A stretch of DNA of 64,000 nucleotides from Rathayibacter sp. VKM Ac-2857 (GCF_013205025.1 NZ_JABMLE010000002.1:1345125-1409124), one strand, 5' to 3'. Positions 26,327-36,555 are shown, numbered from the stretch's first letter. A program made the numbers and translations. Notes: generated from the sequence alone by a model not told the origin.

Positions 26327-27930
26327 CCCGTTCTCCCCGCACCACAGCGCTCCGAGTCCCGGCCGTCGCCGCGGGCTCGCTGGTGGCGCTGCTCGCCCTG
26401 AGCGCCTGCTCGGCCCCGGCCGGCGGCTCCGCGGCCGGCGCCGACCCCGTCTCGGGCGGCACCTTCTCCCTCGCCGTCAACGACGACCCGGGCAGCCTCA
26501 ACCCGTTCACCGGCGTCTCGCTCGTGCAGCGCGCGATGGTGACGTTCGGCTACGACTCCCTCGCCTACACGACCCCCGAGGGCGAGGTCGTGCCCTTCCT
26601 CGCCGAGAGCTGGGAGTCGACGCCCACCTCGATCTCGTACACGCTGAAGGACGGCATCACCTGCGCCGACGGCACCCCCTTCACCGCCGAGACGGCCGCG
26701 GCGAACTTCGCCTACCAGGCGAACGCCGACAACGGCACGTTCTGGTTCGGCTCCAGCGTCACCGCCGACATGACGGCGACCGCGGAGGGGAACGTCGTCA
26801 CCGTCACCTCGACGGCGAACAACCCGTTCCTGCTCCAGGGCACCGGCAGCATCGAGATGGTCTGCCAGGCCGGCCTCGACGACCCGTCGACCCTGACCGA
26901 CACCACCAACGGCACCGCGCTCTACGCGCTGACCGCGTCGAACCCCGGCTCCGACTACACCTACACGAAGCGCGACGGCTACACCTGGGGCCCGGACGAC
27001 GTCACCAGCGACACCGAGGGCCTGCCCGACGAGATCGAGGCGCGGGTGATCACCGACGAGGCGACCGCCGCGAACCTGCTGATCTCGGGCGAGCTGAACG
27101 CCGCCTCCGTCATCGGCGCCGACCGGCAGCGCCTCGACGCCGCCGGCCTCGACACCGAGGGCGTCCTCAACCCGATCGGCGAGATGCTCTTCAACGAGCG
27201 CGCCGACCGCCCCACCGCCGACGTCCGCGTCCGCCAGGCGCTGACCCTCTCGCTCGACCGCGACGCCGTGGGCGAGCTGGTCACCGACGGCAACGCGCTC
27301 GAGTCGGTCTCGCTGGTCAACCAGATCCCGCTGACCTGCGTCGCCGGCGGCCCGGAGTGGACGCTCCCGGACACCGACATCGAGGCCGCGGGCAAGCTGC
27401 TCGACGAGGCCGGCTACCCGCTCGGCTCCGACGGACTGCGCGCGAAGGACGGCGAGCCGCTCACCATCCGCTTCCTCTACGACGCCGGAACGCCCTCGCA
27501 CGGCGCCGCCGCCGAGGAGGTCCAGCAGGAGTGGAACGAGCTCGGCATCACGACCGACCTGGTCTCCGAGGACTCGGCCGGCTGGTCGACCGACCTCTAC
27601 CAGAGCTACGACTGGGACACCGGCTTCATCCAGCTCGCCCCCTCGAGCCCCGTGGTGCTGAGCCTGTTCTTCCTCGGTGAGACGAGCGAGAACGGCGGCT
27701 ACAACTTCATGGGCGTCTCGAACCCGGAGTACAACGCCCTCGCGACGCAGGCGCTCAGCGCCGGCACCGCCGACGAGGCCTGCGGCATCTGGAAGCAGGC
27801 CGAGGCCGAGCTGATCGAGCGGGTCGACGTCTTCCCGCTCGCCGAGACGGAGTCGCCGATGTACGTCAAGGGCGCGACCCTCGAGCGTCCCGGCACCGTC
27901 GCTCCCACCACGATCCGGATGCAGGGCTGA
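26323..27930 (+). CDS. Peptide-type ABC transporter substrate-binding lipoprotein
   Basis: Family-5 (DppA/OppA-type) solute-binding lipoprotein of 535 residues, outside the membrane. Signal peptide with lipobox LSAC, Cys29, followed by a Gly/Ala linker. Characteristic segments are NDDPGSLNPFTG near the N-terminus, ESWESTPTSISYTLKDGITC, and VRQALTLSLDRDAV. ATG at 26323 overlaps the HyuA-like gene's stop. Such proteins bind peptides, nickel, opines or other nitrogen compounds, so in this operon it probably captures the compound degraded by the encoded hydrolases. Confidence 0.93.
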   Translation: MTRSPRTTALRVPAVAAGSLVALLALSACSAPAGGSAAGADPVSGGTFSLAVNDDPGSLNPFTGVSLVQRAMVTFGYDSLAYTTPEGEVVPFLAESWESTPTSISYTLKDGITCADGTPFTAETAAANFAYQANADNGTFWFGSSVTADMTATAEGNVVTVTSTANNPFLLQGTGSIEMVCQAGLDDPSTLTDTTNGTALYALTASNPGSDYTYTKRDGYTWGPDDVTSDTEGLPDEIEARVITDEATAANLLISGELNAASVIGADRQRLDAAGLDTEGVLNPIGEMLFNERADRPTADVRVRQALTLSLDRDAVGELVTDGNALESVSLVNQIPLTCVAGGPEWTLPDTDIEAAGKLLDEAGYPLGSDGLRAKDGEPLTIRFLYDAGTPSHGAAAEEVQQEWNELGITTDLVSEDSAGWSTDLYQSYDWDTGFIQLAPSSPVVLSLFFLGETSENGGYNFMGVSNPEYNALATQALSAGTADEACGIWKQAEAELIERVDVFPLAETESPMYVKGATLERPGTVAPTTIRMQG

Positions 27931-27932
27931 CC

Positions 27933-28985
27933 ATGACGATCCCCTCGGTGCGACCCACGGCCCCGGCGTCCCCGGCCGCCCCGCCGACCGCGCCCGCGGC
28001 CGGTCCGCGCCGGGGGGATCGTCTGCTCGGCGTGGTCGGATCCCCGCGCCTCGCCTTCCTGCTCAAGCGGTTCGCCCGCGCGGCGGTCTCGCTGGTGATC
28101 GTGCTGATCGCCTCCTTCTTCATGGTCCACTTCGTGCCGGGCGACCCGGTGCGCGCGGCGCTGGGCCCGACGGCGCCGGCCGAGACCGTGGCGGTGCTGC
28201 GGAGCACCCTCGGCCTCGACCTGCCGATCGGCCAGCAGTTCGCGAACTACCTCGGCGGGCTGCTCCGCGGCGATCTCGGCACCTCGATCAGCACGCAGCG
28301 CCCGGTCGGCACGACGCTCGCCGAGCGGCTGCCCGCGACGCTGATGCTCTCGGTCGTCTCCTTCGCGGTCGCCGCGCTCGGCGCGTTCCCGATCGGCGTC
28401 GCCACGGCCGTCTCGGCCCGCGCCGGCCGGCACCGCACGCTCGACCTCGGCGTCTCGGGACTGCTCGGCGTCGTGATCGCGATCCCGAACTTCCTGCTCG
28501 CGGTCGTGCTGATCTGGCTGTTCAGCATCGTCGTGCCGCTCGCGCCGTCCGCGGGCTGGGGCGGCCCGGAGTACGCGGTGCTGCCGGTGCTCGCCCTCGC
28601 GATCGGCCCGCTCGCCTACCTCGCGCGCATCGTGCACGTCGAGATGGTGCGGGTGCTGGAGGCGCCCTACCTCACCACCGCGCGCAGCAAGCGGCTGCCG
28701 GGGCACCTGCTCTACCTCCGCCACGCGCTGCCCAACATCGTCACGGCGACGCTGACCGCGGGGGGAGTCGTGCTCACCGGCCTCGTCGCCGGCACGGTCC
28801 TGATCGAGACGGTCTTCGTCATCCCGGGCATCGGATCCACGATCGTCTCGTCGATCACCACCAAGGACTACCCGCTGATCCAGGGCATCGTGCTGATGTA
28901 CGCCGTCCTGGTCCTCGCCGCCAACCTCGTCATCGACCTGCTGCTCGCCGCGCTCGACCCGCGGTCGGCCATCGCGGAGGCCTGA
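27933..28985 (+). CDS. ABC transporter permease, DppB type
   Basis: First permease of the dipeptide-type importer, 350 residues. A long Pro/Ala-rich cytoplasmic N-terminus precedes six hydrophobic segments; VHFVPGDPVRAALG and GQQFANYLGGLLRGDLGTSI are the usual DppB periplasmic signature, and the EAA loop reads VLEAPYLTTARSKRLPGHLL, where typical proteins have A-R-A-K-G-L. It follows the binding-protein stop by 2 bases and precedes the permease-ATPase fusion by 3, so it is one transcriptional unit. Confidence 0.92.
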   Translation: MTIPSVRPTAPASPAAPPTAPAAGPRRGDRLLGVVGSPRLAFLLKRFARAAVSLVIVLIASFFMVHFVPGDPVRAALGPTAPAETVAVLRSTLGLDLPIGQQFANYLGGLLRGDLGTSISTQRPVGTTLAERLPATLMLSVVSFAVAALGAFPIGVATAVSARAGRHRTLDLGVSGLLGVVIAIPNFLLAVVLIWLFSIVVPLAPSAGWGGPEYAVLPVLALAIGPLAYLARIVHVEMVRVLEAPYLTTARSKRLPGHLLYLRHALPNIVTATLTAGGVVLTGLVAGTVLIETVFVIPGIGSTIVSSITTKDYPLIQGIVLMYAVLVLAANLVIDLLLAALDPRSAIAEA

Positions 28986-28988
28986 GCC

Positions 28989-30800
28989 ATGAGCACTGCA
29001 TCCCGTTCCCCCCGCCCGTCACTCGCCCACCGGCTCCCGGAGTCGCTGCGCACCCCGCAGGGCGTCGCCGCCGCCGTGGGCCTCGTCCTGGTCGTCCTCG
29101 CGACGATCCTCGGCCCGATCCTCTTCGGCGACCTCGCCACCGAGCGCTCGATCGCCGACCGCCAGCAGGGCGTGAGCCTCGCGCACCCCTTCGGCACCGA
29201 CGACCTCGGCCGCGACCTCTTCGCCCGCGTCGTGGTCGCCACCCGCGTCTCCGTGCTGCTCACCCTCGGCGCGACCGGCATCTCGGTCGTCGGCGGCGTG
29301 CTGCTCGGCGTCGTCGCGGTGCTGCTGCCCCGACTGCTGCAGCGGCTGATCGCGGGCCTCATCGACATCCTGCTGTCCTTCCCCTGGCTGCTGCTCGCGC
29401 TGTTCTTCTCGGTGATCTGGGGCACGACCGCGGTCGGCGCGATGCTCGCGGTCGGCTTCGCCGGCATCCCGGTCTTCGCGCGGCTCACCAGCACGCTCGC
29501 GGCCTCGGTGTCGTCCAGCGACTACGTGCGCGCCGCCGGGATGCTCGGCAGCCGCCCGCTGCGGACGACCGCCCGCCATGTGGTGCCGAACATCCTGCCG
29601 CCGCTGCTGGTCAACTCGGCCGCGCACGCCTCCGTCACGCTGCTCTCCTTCGCCGCGCTGTCCTTCCTCGGCCTCGGCGTCCAGGCGCCCGAGTACGACT
29701 GGGGCCGGCTGCTCAACGAGGGCGCGAAGCGGATCTACGTGGATCCGATGGCCGCGATCGGCCCCGGCATCGCCGTGGTGCTGGTGGGCGTCGTCTTCGC
29801 GCTGCTCGGCGAGGTCTTCAGCGAGTCGTCCTCGCGCCGCCGCCCGGTGAAGGCCGTCCGGCGCCGGCGCTCGGACGAGGTCGTCGCCGCGGTCACCGAC
29901 GCGATGCCCGTCGTCGAGATGTCCGGGCTGCGCGTGGCGTTCCCCGGCCGCGACGGCGCGATGACCGAGCGCGTGCACGGCGTCGACCTGACGATCCTGC
30001 CCGGCGAGACGGTCGGCATCGTCGGCGAGAGCGGCTCGGGCAAGTCGGTCACGGCGAGCGCCGTCGCCGGGCTGCTCGGCCCCGACGCGCTGGTCACCAG
30101 CGAGCAGCTCGTCTTCCGCGGCATCGACATGACCGCGGTGCCCAACGCCGCCGAGCGCCGGCGCCTCGGTCTCGAGCAGGCGATGATCTTCCAGGACCCG
30201 CTGACCTCGCTCAATCCGGCGCTCACCATCGGCCGCCAGCTGCGCGAGGCGAGCGAGGTGCACGCCCGCACCCCGCGCGCCGAGTCGCTGCGCCGCGCGA
30301 TCGACAAGCTGAACCTGGTGCGCATCCCGGACGCCGAGAAGCGGGTCGGCCAGCTGCCGCACGAGTTCTCCGGCGGCATGCGGCAGCGGGCGATGATCGC
30401 GATGGGCCTGATGGGCACCCCGCGGCTGCTGATCGCCGACGAGCCGACCACCGCGCTCGACGTCACGGTGCAGCGGCAGGTGATGCAGGCGCTGCGCGAG
30501 GCGCAGGACGCGACCGGCGCGGCGATCCTCTTCATCTCGCACGACATCGCGCTGGTCAGCGGCTTCTGCGACCGGATCGTCGTGATGCGCGACGGCCGCG
30601 TGGTCGAGGAGATCGCCGCCGCCCGCCTCGACGAGGCGCAGCACCCCTACACGCGCGGGCTGATCGCCTGCGTGCCCGACATGGCGACCGACCGGAGCAC
30701 GCTGCTCCCGGTGATCGCGGCGCTCGACGAGGAGCCGCCTTCCGCGGACCGGACCGCCCACCACGAGCCCGCCCACGACCAGGAGGCACTGACCGCATGA
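28989..30800 (+). CDS. Fused DppC-type permease and DppD-type ATPase
   Basis: A single 603-residue chain contains what are normally two subunits. Residues 1-~280 are a DppC permease: six membrane segments, [11 protein letters not shown], and the EAA loop [20 protein letters not shown]. After an Arg-rich linker ([12 protein letters not shown]) residues ~310-570 form an ABC ATPase with Walker A GESGSGKS, signature FSGGMRQR and Walker B LLIADEPT. The reading frame is uninterrupted, so this is a true fusion, not a sequencing join. The C-terminal ~30 residues are hydrophilic and His-rich (HHEPAHDQE). Its stop overlaps the next ATPase gene's ATG. It delivers the permease and one ATPase in fixed 1:1 ratio. 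Confidence 0.92.
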   Translation: MSTASRSPRPSLAHRLPESLRTPQGVAAAVGLVLVVLATILGPILFGDLATERSIADRQQGVSLAHPFGTDDLGRDLFARVVVATRVSVLLTLGATGISVVGGVLLGVVAVLLPRLLQRLIAGLIDILLSFPWLLLALFFSVIWGTTAVGAMLAVGFAGIPVFARLTSTLAASVSSSDYVRAAGMLGSRPLRTTARHVVPNILPPLLVNSAAHASVTLLSFAALSFLGLGVQAPEYDWGRLLNEGAKRIYVDPMAAIGPGIAVVLVGVVFALLGEVFSESSSRRRPVKAVRRRRSDEVVAAVTDAMPVVEMSGLRVAFPGRDGAMTERVHGVDLTILPGETVGIVGESGSGKSVTASAVAGLLGPDALVTSEQLVFRGIDMTAVPNAAERRRLGLEQAMIFQDPLTSLNPALTIGRQLREASEVHARTPRAESLRRAIDKLNLVRIPDAEKRVGQLPHEFSGGMRQRAMIAMGLMGTPRLLIADEPTTALDVTVQRQVMQALREAQDATGAAILFISHDIALVSGFCDRIVVMRDGRVVEEIAAARLDEAQHPYTRGLIACVPDMATDRSTLLPVIAALDEEPPSADRTAHHEPAHDQEALTA

Positions 30801-31585
30801 GCGAGCTGCGCTACGAGGCGGTGACCGTGCGCTTCGGCCACGGCCGCTCGGCGACCACGGCCGTCGACGCTGTGGATCTCACGGTCCGCCCCGGCACCAC
30901 GCACGGGCTGGTCGGCGAGTCCGGCTCCGGCAAGTCGACGGTGGCCCGGGTCGCGGTCGGGCTCACCCCGCTGCACTCCGGCCGGATCCTGCTCGACGGC
31001 GTCGACATCACCAGCCGCGAACCGTCCGCCCGGGCCGCGCGCCGCCGGGTGCAGATGGTGTTCCAGGATCCGCTGTCCGCGCTCGACCCGCGGATGAGCG
31101 TCGGCGCCTCGATCGCCGAGGGCCTGCTCGCGACCGGCCGCCGGCACTCCGGCGCCGCGCGCGACGATCGCGTCCGCGAGCTGCTCGACCTGGTGCACAT
31201 CGACCCGGCGCGCGCCGACGACCGCCCGACCGCCTTCTCCGGCGGGCAGCGCCAGCGGATCACGATCGCCCGGGCGCTGGCCGCCGAGCCGCAGGTGCTG
31301 ATCGCCGACGAGATCACCTCGGCGCTCGACGTCTCGGTGCAGGGCGTGGTGCTCAACCTCCTCCGGGAGCTGCAGCAGAGACTCGAGCTGACCATGCTCT
31401 TCATCTCGCACAATCTCGCCGTCGTCCGCTACGTCAGCGACGAGGTCTCGGTGATGCGCGGCGGGCGCCTCGTCGAGCACGGCACGACCGACGCCGTCCT
31501 GTCGGATCCCGCCGACCCGTACACGAGGCAGCTGCTCCGGGCCGTGCCCGTGATGGGCCGGCCTCTCGACCTGGAGGACGCATGA
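30797..31585 (+). CDS. ABC transporter ATP-binding protein, DppF type
   Basis: Second ATPase of the peptide-type importer, 262 residues, cytoplasmic. Walker [10 protein letters not shown] near residue 41, Q-loop [15 protein letters not shown], signature FSGGQRQR and Walker [13 protein letters not shown] are intact; note Ile in place of the usual Pro after DE. It pairs with the ATPase domain of the fused upstream protein. The start overlaps the fusion gene (ATGA) and the stop overlaps the amidohydrolase start, so expression is tightly linked to downstream metabolism of the imported compound. Confidence 0.93.
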   Translation: MSELRYEAVTVRFGHGRSATTAVDAVDLTVRPGTTHGLVGESGSGKSTVARVAVGLTPLHSGRILLDGVDITSREPSARAARRRVQMVFQDPLSALDPRMSVGASIAEGLLATGRRHSGAARDDRVRELLDLVHIDPARADDRPTAFSGGQRQRITIARALAAEPQVLIADEITSALDVSVQGVVLNLLRELQQRLELTMLFISHNLAVVRYVSDEVSVMRGGRLVEHGTTDAVLSDPADPYTRQLLRAVPVMGRPLDLEDA

Positions 31586-33060
31586 CCGAGCTCCTGATCC
31601 GCTCCGCTCTCCTCGCGGGGCAGGACGCCCCCGCCGACCTGCTGCTGCGCGACGGCCTGATCGCCGCGATCGCTCCGGCAGGCACGCTGCCGGGCGATGC
31701 CGAGACCCTCGACGCCGACGGCCGCTTCGTCGCGCCCGGCTTCTGGGACGCGCACGTGCACTTCACCCAGTGGGTGGTGCGGAGGCAGCGGGTCGACCTC
31801 GCCCCCGCGGCGAGCGCCGCCGAGGCCGTGGCGATCATGCGCGCGGCGCTGCCGGTGCGCGAGGACGCCGTGCTGATCGGCTACGGCTTCCGCGACGGCC
31901 TCTGGACGGATGCACCGACCCGCGCCGCCCTCGACGCGATCGCGCCCGACCGCCCGCTCGTCCTGATCAGCGGCGACCTGCACTGCGGCTGGCTGAACAG
32001 CGCGGCCGGGCGGCGCTTCGGCCTGTCGATCCCGGAGGACGGGGTGCTGCGCGAGACGGAGTGGATCGGCACGCTCGACCTGATCGACGCGGTCGGGCTG
32101 CCGACGTCCACCGCCTACCGGGAGACCGCCGAGGCCGCCGCGGCCCGCGGGGTCGTCGGCATCGTCGAGTTCGAGAACGCCGACAACTCCCGCGCCTGGC
32201 CGGCCCGCATCGCGGAGGGCGTCACGTCCCTGCGCGTCGAGACCTCGGTCTGGCCCGACCGGCTCGACGACGCGATCGCCCGCGGGCTGCGCACCGGCGA
32301 CGCGCTCGATCCGGCCGGCCTCGCCCGGATGGGCCGCCTCAAGATCGTCGTCGACGGCTCGCTGAACACCCGCACCGCCTGGTGCTGGGACCCGTACCCC
32401 GGCATGGCCGCCGACCACCCGCACCCGTGCGGCGTGCTGAGCGTCGCGCCCGAGGAGGTGGAGGGCCTGCTGGTCCGCGCCCGCGACGCCGGCATCCTCC
32501 CGGCCGTGCACGCCATCGGCGACCGCGCGAACGCCGCGGTGCTCGACGTCTTCGAGCGGCTCGGCCTCGCCGGCACGATCGAGCACGCCCAGCTCGTCGC
32601 GGCGGAGGACTTCGCCCGCTTCGGCCGCCTCGGCCTCGTCGCGAGCGTGCAGCCGGAACACGCGATGGACGACCGCGACGTCGCCGACCACCACTGGGCC
32701 GGCCGCACCGACCGCTCGTTCGCCTTCGCCTCGCTGCACGCGGCCGGAGCGACGCTCGCCCTCGGCTCGGACGCCCCGGTCGCCCCGCTCGACCCGTGGA
32801 TCTCGCTGGCCGCCGCCGTCAGCCGCCGCCGCGACGGCCGCGAGGCCTGGCACCCGGCCGAGCGGCTGCCCTTCGACGTCGCGCTCGCGGCGAGCACCCG
32901 CGGGGCGACGGTCGCCGTGGGAGCCGCGGCCGACCTCGTGCTGCTCGACCGCGATCCGGCGACCGCCGACGACGACGACGGCCTCGACACCGACGCGCTG
33001 CGCACCACCCCGGTCGCCGCGACGCTGCTCGGCGGCCGGCCCACCTGGTCCACGCTCTGA
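31582..33060 (+). CDS. Metal-dependent amidohydrolase, YtcJ-like
   Basis: A 492-residue member of the amidohydrolase superfamily (amidohydrolase_3/YtcJ-like), probably cytoplasmic. The composite metal site starts with AHVH (His58, His60) after APGFWD; other ligands are in VHAIGDRAN and EHAQLV, and the catalytic aspartate in [13 protein letters not shown]. These enzymes hydrolyse amide, ureide or ester bonds. ATG at 31582 overlaps the ATPase stop. It probably cleaves a linear or cyclic amide product made upstream in the pathway. Confidence 0.88.
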   Translation: MTELLIRSALLAGQDAPADLLLRDGLIAAIAPAGTLPGDAETLDADGRFVAPGFWDAHVHFTQWVVRRQRVDLAPAASAAEAVAIMRAALPVREDAVLIGYGFRDGLWTDAPTRAALDAIAPDRPLVLISGDLHCGWLNSAAGRRFGLSIPEDGVLRETEWIGTLDLIDAVGLPTSTAYRETAEAAAARGVVGIVEFENADNSRAWPARIAEGVTSLRVETSVWPDRLDDAIARGLRTGDALDPAGLARMGRLKIVVDGSLNTRTAWCWDPYPGMAADHPHPCGVLSVAPEEVEGLLVRARDAGILPAVHAIGDRANAAVLDVFERLGLAGTIEHAQLVAAEDFARFGRLGLVASVQPEHAMDDRDVADHHWAGRTDRSFAFASLHAAGATLALGSDAPVAPLDPWISLAAAVSRRRDGREAWHPAERLPFDVALAASTRGATVAVGAAADLVLLDRDPATADDDDGLDTDALRTTPVAATLLGGRPTWSTL

Positions 33061-33067
33061 CGGGCTC

Positions 33068-33139
33068 TCCTCCACAGGCCGTGCAGGCGGCCCGTTCTCC
33101 ACAGGCTGCCTCTCCTCCACAGGCCGCCCGTTCTCCACA
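33068..33139. repeat. Four TYCTCCACA repeats with 9-bp-multiple spacing
   Basis: TCCTCCACA at 33068 and 33113 and TTCTCCACA at 33095 and 33131; start-to-start distances are 27, 18 and 18 bp. Each is followed by GGC. TTCTCCACA differs by one base from the DnaA-box consensus TTATCCACA. They fill the 124-bp gap between amidohydrolase and hydrolase genes. Confidence 0.55.
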
Positions 33140-33184
33140 GGCCCTCCCTCCTCCTCCGCACCTCCCCGACAGGACCCTCCCGCC

Positions 33185-34048
33185 ATGCCCCTGATCACCA
33201 CCCCGGCCGGCGTCGCCGTGCACTACGAGACGACGGGCGACCCCGCCGGCCGCCCGCTCGTCCTGCTGCACGGCGGCGGCGCCCAGCTGATCGGCTGGGA
33301 CGACCGCTTCTGCGAGCTGCTCGCCGAGCACGGCTTCTTCGTCGTCCGCACCGACAACCGCGACGTCGGCCTCTCCCAGGCGACCGGCGGCCCGGAGGAC
33401 ACCGCGGCCGGCTACGACCTCGCCGACATGGCGCTCGACGTCGTCGCCGTGCTCGACGAGCTCGGGATCGCGCGCGCGCACCTCACCGGCATGTCGATGG
33501 GCGGCTACATCGCCCAGCTGGTCGCGATCCTGCACCCGGAGCGAGTCGCGTCGCTCGGCCTGATGTCGACCTCGCTCAGCTCGGCGCCCGAGTTCCTGGT
33601 CGGCGAGCACAGCGGCGAGCCGCTCACCGAGGTCCCGGAGTCGCTCGACCGCGACGCCTACATCGCCCTGTTCATCGGCGGCCAGCGGCACTACCAGTCG
33701 CCCGGCTTCCCCTTCGACGAGGCGGCGAGCGCCGCCCTCGGCGCGCGCTACTACGACCGCGCCTACACGCCCACCGGGCTGATCCGGCAGTGGAACGCGC
33801 TGCTGCGCGGGCCGCTCGAGCGGCGGGAGGCGATGGCGAAGGTGACCGTGCCGGTCGCGGTGATCCACGGCCGCGGTGATCAGAGCCTGCACTGGAGCGC
33901 GGCGCTCGAGACCGCGCGGATCCTGCCCCAGGCCGAGCTGCACCTCTACGAGGAGATGGGCCACGACATCCCCGTCGAGCTCTGGCCCGAATTCGCTGCG
34001 ATCCTGGCTCGGACCGCCGCCCGCGCCGAGAGGACCGCCGATGCGTGA
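33185..34048 (+). CDS. Alpha/beta hydrolase
   Basis: A 287-residue alpha/beta-hydrolase-fold enzyme, cytoplasmic. The oxyanion-hole motif is LLHGGG, the nucleophile elbow GMSMGG places Ser104, the acid is probably the aspartate of IHGRGDQSLH and the histidine that of EEMGHDIP. This resembles lipase/esterase or C-C hydrolases; which bond it cuts is not evident. It starts 124 bp after the amidohydrolase, and the following gene starts inside its last codons (8-base overlap), so it belongs to the same operon. Confidence 0.9.
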   Translation: MPLITTPAGVAVHYETTGDPAGRPLVLLHGGGAQLIGWDDRFCELLAEHGFFVVRTDNRDVGLSQATGGPEDTAAGYDLADMALDVVAVLDELGIARAHLTGMSMGGYIAQLVAILHPERVASLGLMSTSLSSAPEFLVGEHSGEPLTEVPESLDRDAYIALFIGGQRHYQSPGFPFDEAASAALGARYYDRAYTPTGLIRQWNALLRGPLERREAMAKVTVPVAVIHGRGDQSLHWSAALETARILPQAELHLYEEMGHDIPVELWPEFAAILARTAARAERTADA

Positions 34049-34700
34049 GAACACCGAGTACGCGATGACCGACCCCGCCGAGATCCGCGCCCTGATCCGC
34101 GCGACGACCTGGGCGACGATGGTCAGCGCCACCGAGGCGGGCGTCGTCGTCTCGCACTACCCGTTCCTGCTGGAGGAGCCGCTCCCCGGCGCCGACCCCG
34201 ACGAGCTCGTGCTGGTCAGCCACGTCGGCCGGCCCGACGAGCGCGCGCACCGGCTCGGCGAGTCCGAACTGGCCGTGGTCTTCCAGGGCCCGCACGGCTA
34301 CGTCTCGCCCAGCTGGTACGGCGTGACGAAGGCGGTGCCGACCTGGAACTTCGCCGCCGTGCACGTCTGGGGCGTGCCCGAGCTGCTCAGCGACGCGGAG
34401 AACCTCGCCGTGCTCGAGCGGCTCGTCGACCACTTCGAGGACGAGCTGCCCGACCCGTTCCGCCTCCGGATCAGCGCCGAGAACGCGGCCTACGCCGAGC
34501 GGATCGTGCACGGCACGGTCGGCTTCCGCCTCCGCGTCACCCGCCTCGAGGCCAAGGAGAAGATGAGCCAGGACAAGCCGGCCGAGGTCGTCGACCGGGT
34601 CACGGCGGCGCTGGACGCGCCGGGGCCGTACCGGAACCCCGCCCTGGCCGAGCGGATGCGCCGCGTGCACGCCACTCTGCGGCCGGAGACTCCGCAGTGA
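34041..34700 (+). CDS. FMN-binding negative transcriptional regulator-like protein (PaiB family)
   Basis: A 219-residue protein with the split-barrel flavin fold of the PaiB family. YPFLLEE, LVSHVGRPDERAHRL, VVFQGPHGYVSPSWY and VPTWNFAAVHVWG are typical conserved stretches, with a C-terminal helix region containing KMSQDKP. Known PaiB proteins are annotated as negative regulators, yet their fold suggests a flavin enzyme. The start overlaps the hydrolase gene by 8 bases and the stop overlaps the next GTG. In this operon it may protect the cell from, or modify, an intermediate. Two flavin proteins of the same fold class occur in this operon. Confidence 0.9.
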   Translation: MRENTEYAMTDPAEIRALIRATTWATMVSATEAGVVVSHYPFLLEEPLPGADPDELVLVSHVGRPDERAHRLGESELAVVFQGPHGYVSPSWYGVTKAVPTWNFAAVHVWGVPELLSDAENLAVLERLVDHFEDELPDPFRLRISAENAAYAERIVHGTVGFRLRVTRLEAKEKMSQDKPAEVVDRVTAALDAPGPYRNPALAERMRRVHATLRPETPQ

Positions 34701-35905
34701 TCCCCGGCCTGCACGACGACCTGGTGCGCCTGCGCCGCCGGCTGCACGCCGACCCCGAGCTCGGCCTCGCCCTCCCGCGCACCCAGGCGCTGCTGCTCGA
34801 GGAGCTGGCCCCGCTCGGCCTCGAGATCACGACCGGCCGCGGCCTCGGCTCGATCACTGCCGTCCTCCGCGGCGGCCGCCCCGGACCGGTCGTGCTGCTG
34901 CGCGCCTATATGGACGCGCTCCCCGTCGTCGAGGCGACCGGCCTGCCCTTCGCCGCGACCAACGGCGCGATGCACGCCTGCGGCCACGACCTGCACATGG
35001 CCGGTCTGATCGGCGCCGCCCGCCTGCTCGCCGCCCGGCGCGACGAGCTCGCCGGCACCGTCGTGCTGATGCTCCAGCCCGGCGAGGAGGGCTTCGCCGG
35101 CGGCCGCCTGATGATCGAGGAGGGCGTGCTCGACGCCGCGGGCGAGCGCCCGGTCGCCGCCTTCGCGATGCACGTCGACTGCTCCACCGACTCCGGCCTC
35201 TTCGTCACCCGCACCGGCCCGATGATGGCGAGCGCCAGCGGCATGCGGATCACCGTGACCGGCACCGGCGGGCACGCCGCGTTCCCGCACCTCGCCGTCG
35301 ACCCGATCCCCGCGGCGGCCGCCCTGGTGCAGGCCCTGCAGACCTTCGTCGCCCGCCGCGTCCCGGCGACCGACCCCGCCGTCGTCTCGGTCGTCAGCAT
35401 CGTCAGCGACTCGACCGCGCCCAACGTCCTGGCCGCGCGGGTCGAGCTGATGCTCAACATCCGCACGCTCTCCCGCGACACCTTCGCCCTCGTCCGCTCC
35501 TCGCTCGGCGAGCTCGCCGCCGGCATCGCTGCGGCGCACGGCTGCGGTGTCGAGACCGAGTTCATCGACTCCTACCCCGTCACCCACAACGACCCGGAGG
35601 AGACCGAGCGCGTGATCGCCGCGCTCACCGCCCGGCACGGCGCCGACCGCGTGCTCCGTCTCCCCGCGCCGTCGATGGCGTCGGAGGACTTCGCCTACGT
35701 CCTCGACGAGATCCCCGGCACGCTGCTCTTCCTCGGCACCCGGCCGCCCGGTGTGCCGGCGGAGGGCGCCCCCTCGATGCACTCGGAGTCGGCCGTCTTC
35801 GACGACGCCCTGCTCGGCCTCCACGCCGAGACGCTCGCGCAGCTGGCGCTCGACCGGCTGGCGGTCGGCGCGGGCGCATCTGTTGCCGCCGGGGCGCTCG
35901 CGTGA
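34697..35905 (+). CDS. M20-family amidohydrolase (hippurate hydrolase / IAA-amino-acid hydrolase type)
   Basis: A 402-residue metallopeptidase-like amidohydrolase that cleaves N-acyl amino acids. HACGHDLHMAG (residues 93-103) provides Cys/His metal ligands, PGEEGFAGG the glutamates, and FAMHVD and SMASEDFAYVLDEIPG the later ligands; the dimerisation domain lies between. Length and motifs are complete. The start is GTG at 34697, overlapping the PaiB-like stop. With the amidohydrolase and HyuA-like protein it gives the operon three different C-N-bond-cleaving activities, suggesting stepwise dismantling of an acylated or cyclic amide. Confidence 0.92.
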   Translation: MIPGLHDDLVRLRRRLHADPELGLALPRTQALLLEELAPLGLEITTGRGLGSITAVLRGGRPGPVVLLRAYMDALPVVEATGLPFAATNGAMHACGHDLHMAGLIGAARLLAARRDELAGTVVLMLQPGEEGFAGGRLMIEEGVLDAAGERPVAAFAMHVDCSTDSGLFVTRTGPMMASASGMRITVTGTGGHAAFPHLAVDPIPAAAALVQALQTFVARRVPATDPAVVSVVSIVSDSTAPNVLAARVELMLNIRTLSRDTFALVRSSLGELAAGIAAAHGCGVETEFIDSYPVTHNDPEETERVIAALTARHGADRVLRLPAPSMASEDFAYVLDEIPGTLLFLGTRPPGVPAEGAPSMHSESAVFDDALLGLHAETLAQLALDRLAVGAGASVAAGALA

Positions 35906-36522
35906 CCCGCTACCGCGCCCTCTCCCCCGACGCACTGCGGGCCGTCCTCGGCGAGCCCGAGCAGCCCGCCCGCGACAAGATCATGGACCGGCTCGACCGC
36001 AGCTGCCGCGTCTTCCTGGCGCACTCGCCGTTCGCCTGCCTCTCCACCAGCGACGCCGCCGGACGCTGCGACAGCTCGCCGCGCGGTGACCGCCCCGGCT
36101 TCGTCCGCGCCCTCGACGACCGCACCGTGGTGATCCCCGACCGCCTCGGCAACCGCCTCGGCGACTCCTTCACCAACATCCTCGAGAACGGCCACGTCGG
36201 CCTCGTCTGCTTCGTGCCCGGCATGACCGAGACGCTCCGGATCAACGGCTCGGCGTACGTCACCGACGACCCGGAGCTGCTCGCGATGCTCGAGCAGGAC
36301 CACGTCGTCCCGGACCTCGCCACCGTCGTCGAGATCGAGCAGGTCTACCTGCACTGCGGCCGCGCCCTGCTGCGCTCGCGGCTCTGGGACCCGGAGATGC
36401 AGGACCTCGCCGAGGAGGTGCCGAGCGCCGGCACGATGTGGGCCGAGGCCTCCGGGCTGAGCGCCGAGGTCGCGCGCGCGATCGACGACGCCTCGGACCT
36501 CGGCTACCGGACGCTGTACTGA
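35902..36522 (+). CDS. PPOX-class flavoprotein, MSMEG_1061-like
   Basis: A 206-residue pyridoxamine-5'-phosphate-oxidase-like split barrel. SPFACLSTSDAAGRCDSSPRGD and VIPDRLGNRLGDSFTNI form the FMN-binding strands, with GHVGLVCFVPGMTETLRING following; these match the actinobacterial MSMEG_1061-type FMN-dependent proteins. Such proteins reduce or oxidise small molecules using FMN or F420, or bind heme. GTG at 35902 overlaps the M20 gene's stop. It could accept electrons from the reductase encoded next, but that is inference. Confidence 0.88.
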   Translation: MTRYRALSPDALRAVLGEPEQPARDKIMDRLDRSCRVFLAHSPFACLSTSDAAGRCDSSPRGDRPGFVRALDDRTVVIPDRLGNRLGDSFTNILENGHVGLVCFVPGMTETLRINGSAYVTDDPELLAMLEQDHVVPDLATVVEIEQVYLHCGRALLRSRLWDPEMQDLAEEVPSAGTMWAEASGLSAEVARAIDDASDLGYRTLY

Positions 36523-36555
36523 CGTGGCGGCGCACTGCCCGGTCGGGGCGCTGAG

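Noticed and set aside
33068..33139. Chromosomal replication origin
   Set aside because: Boxes are imperfect and no dnaA, dnaN or AT-rich unwinding region is nearby.
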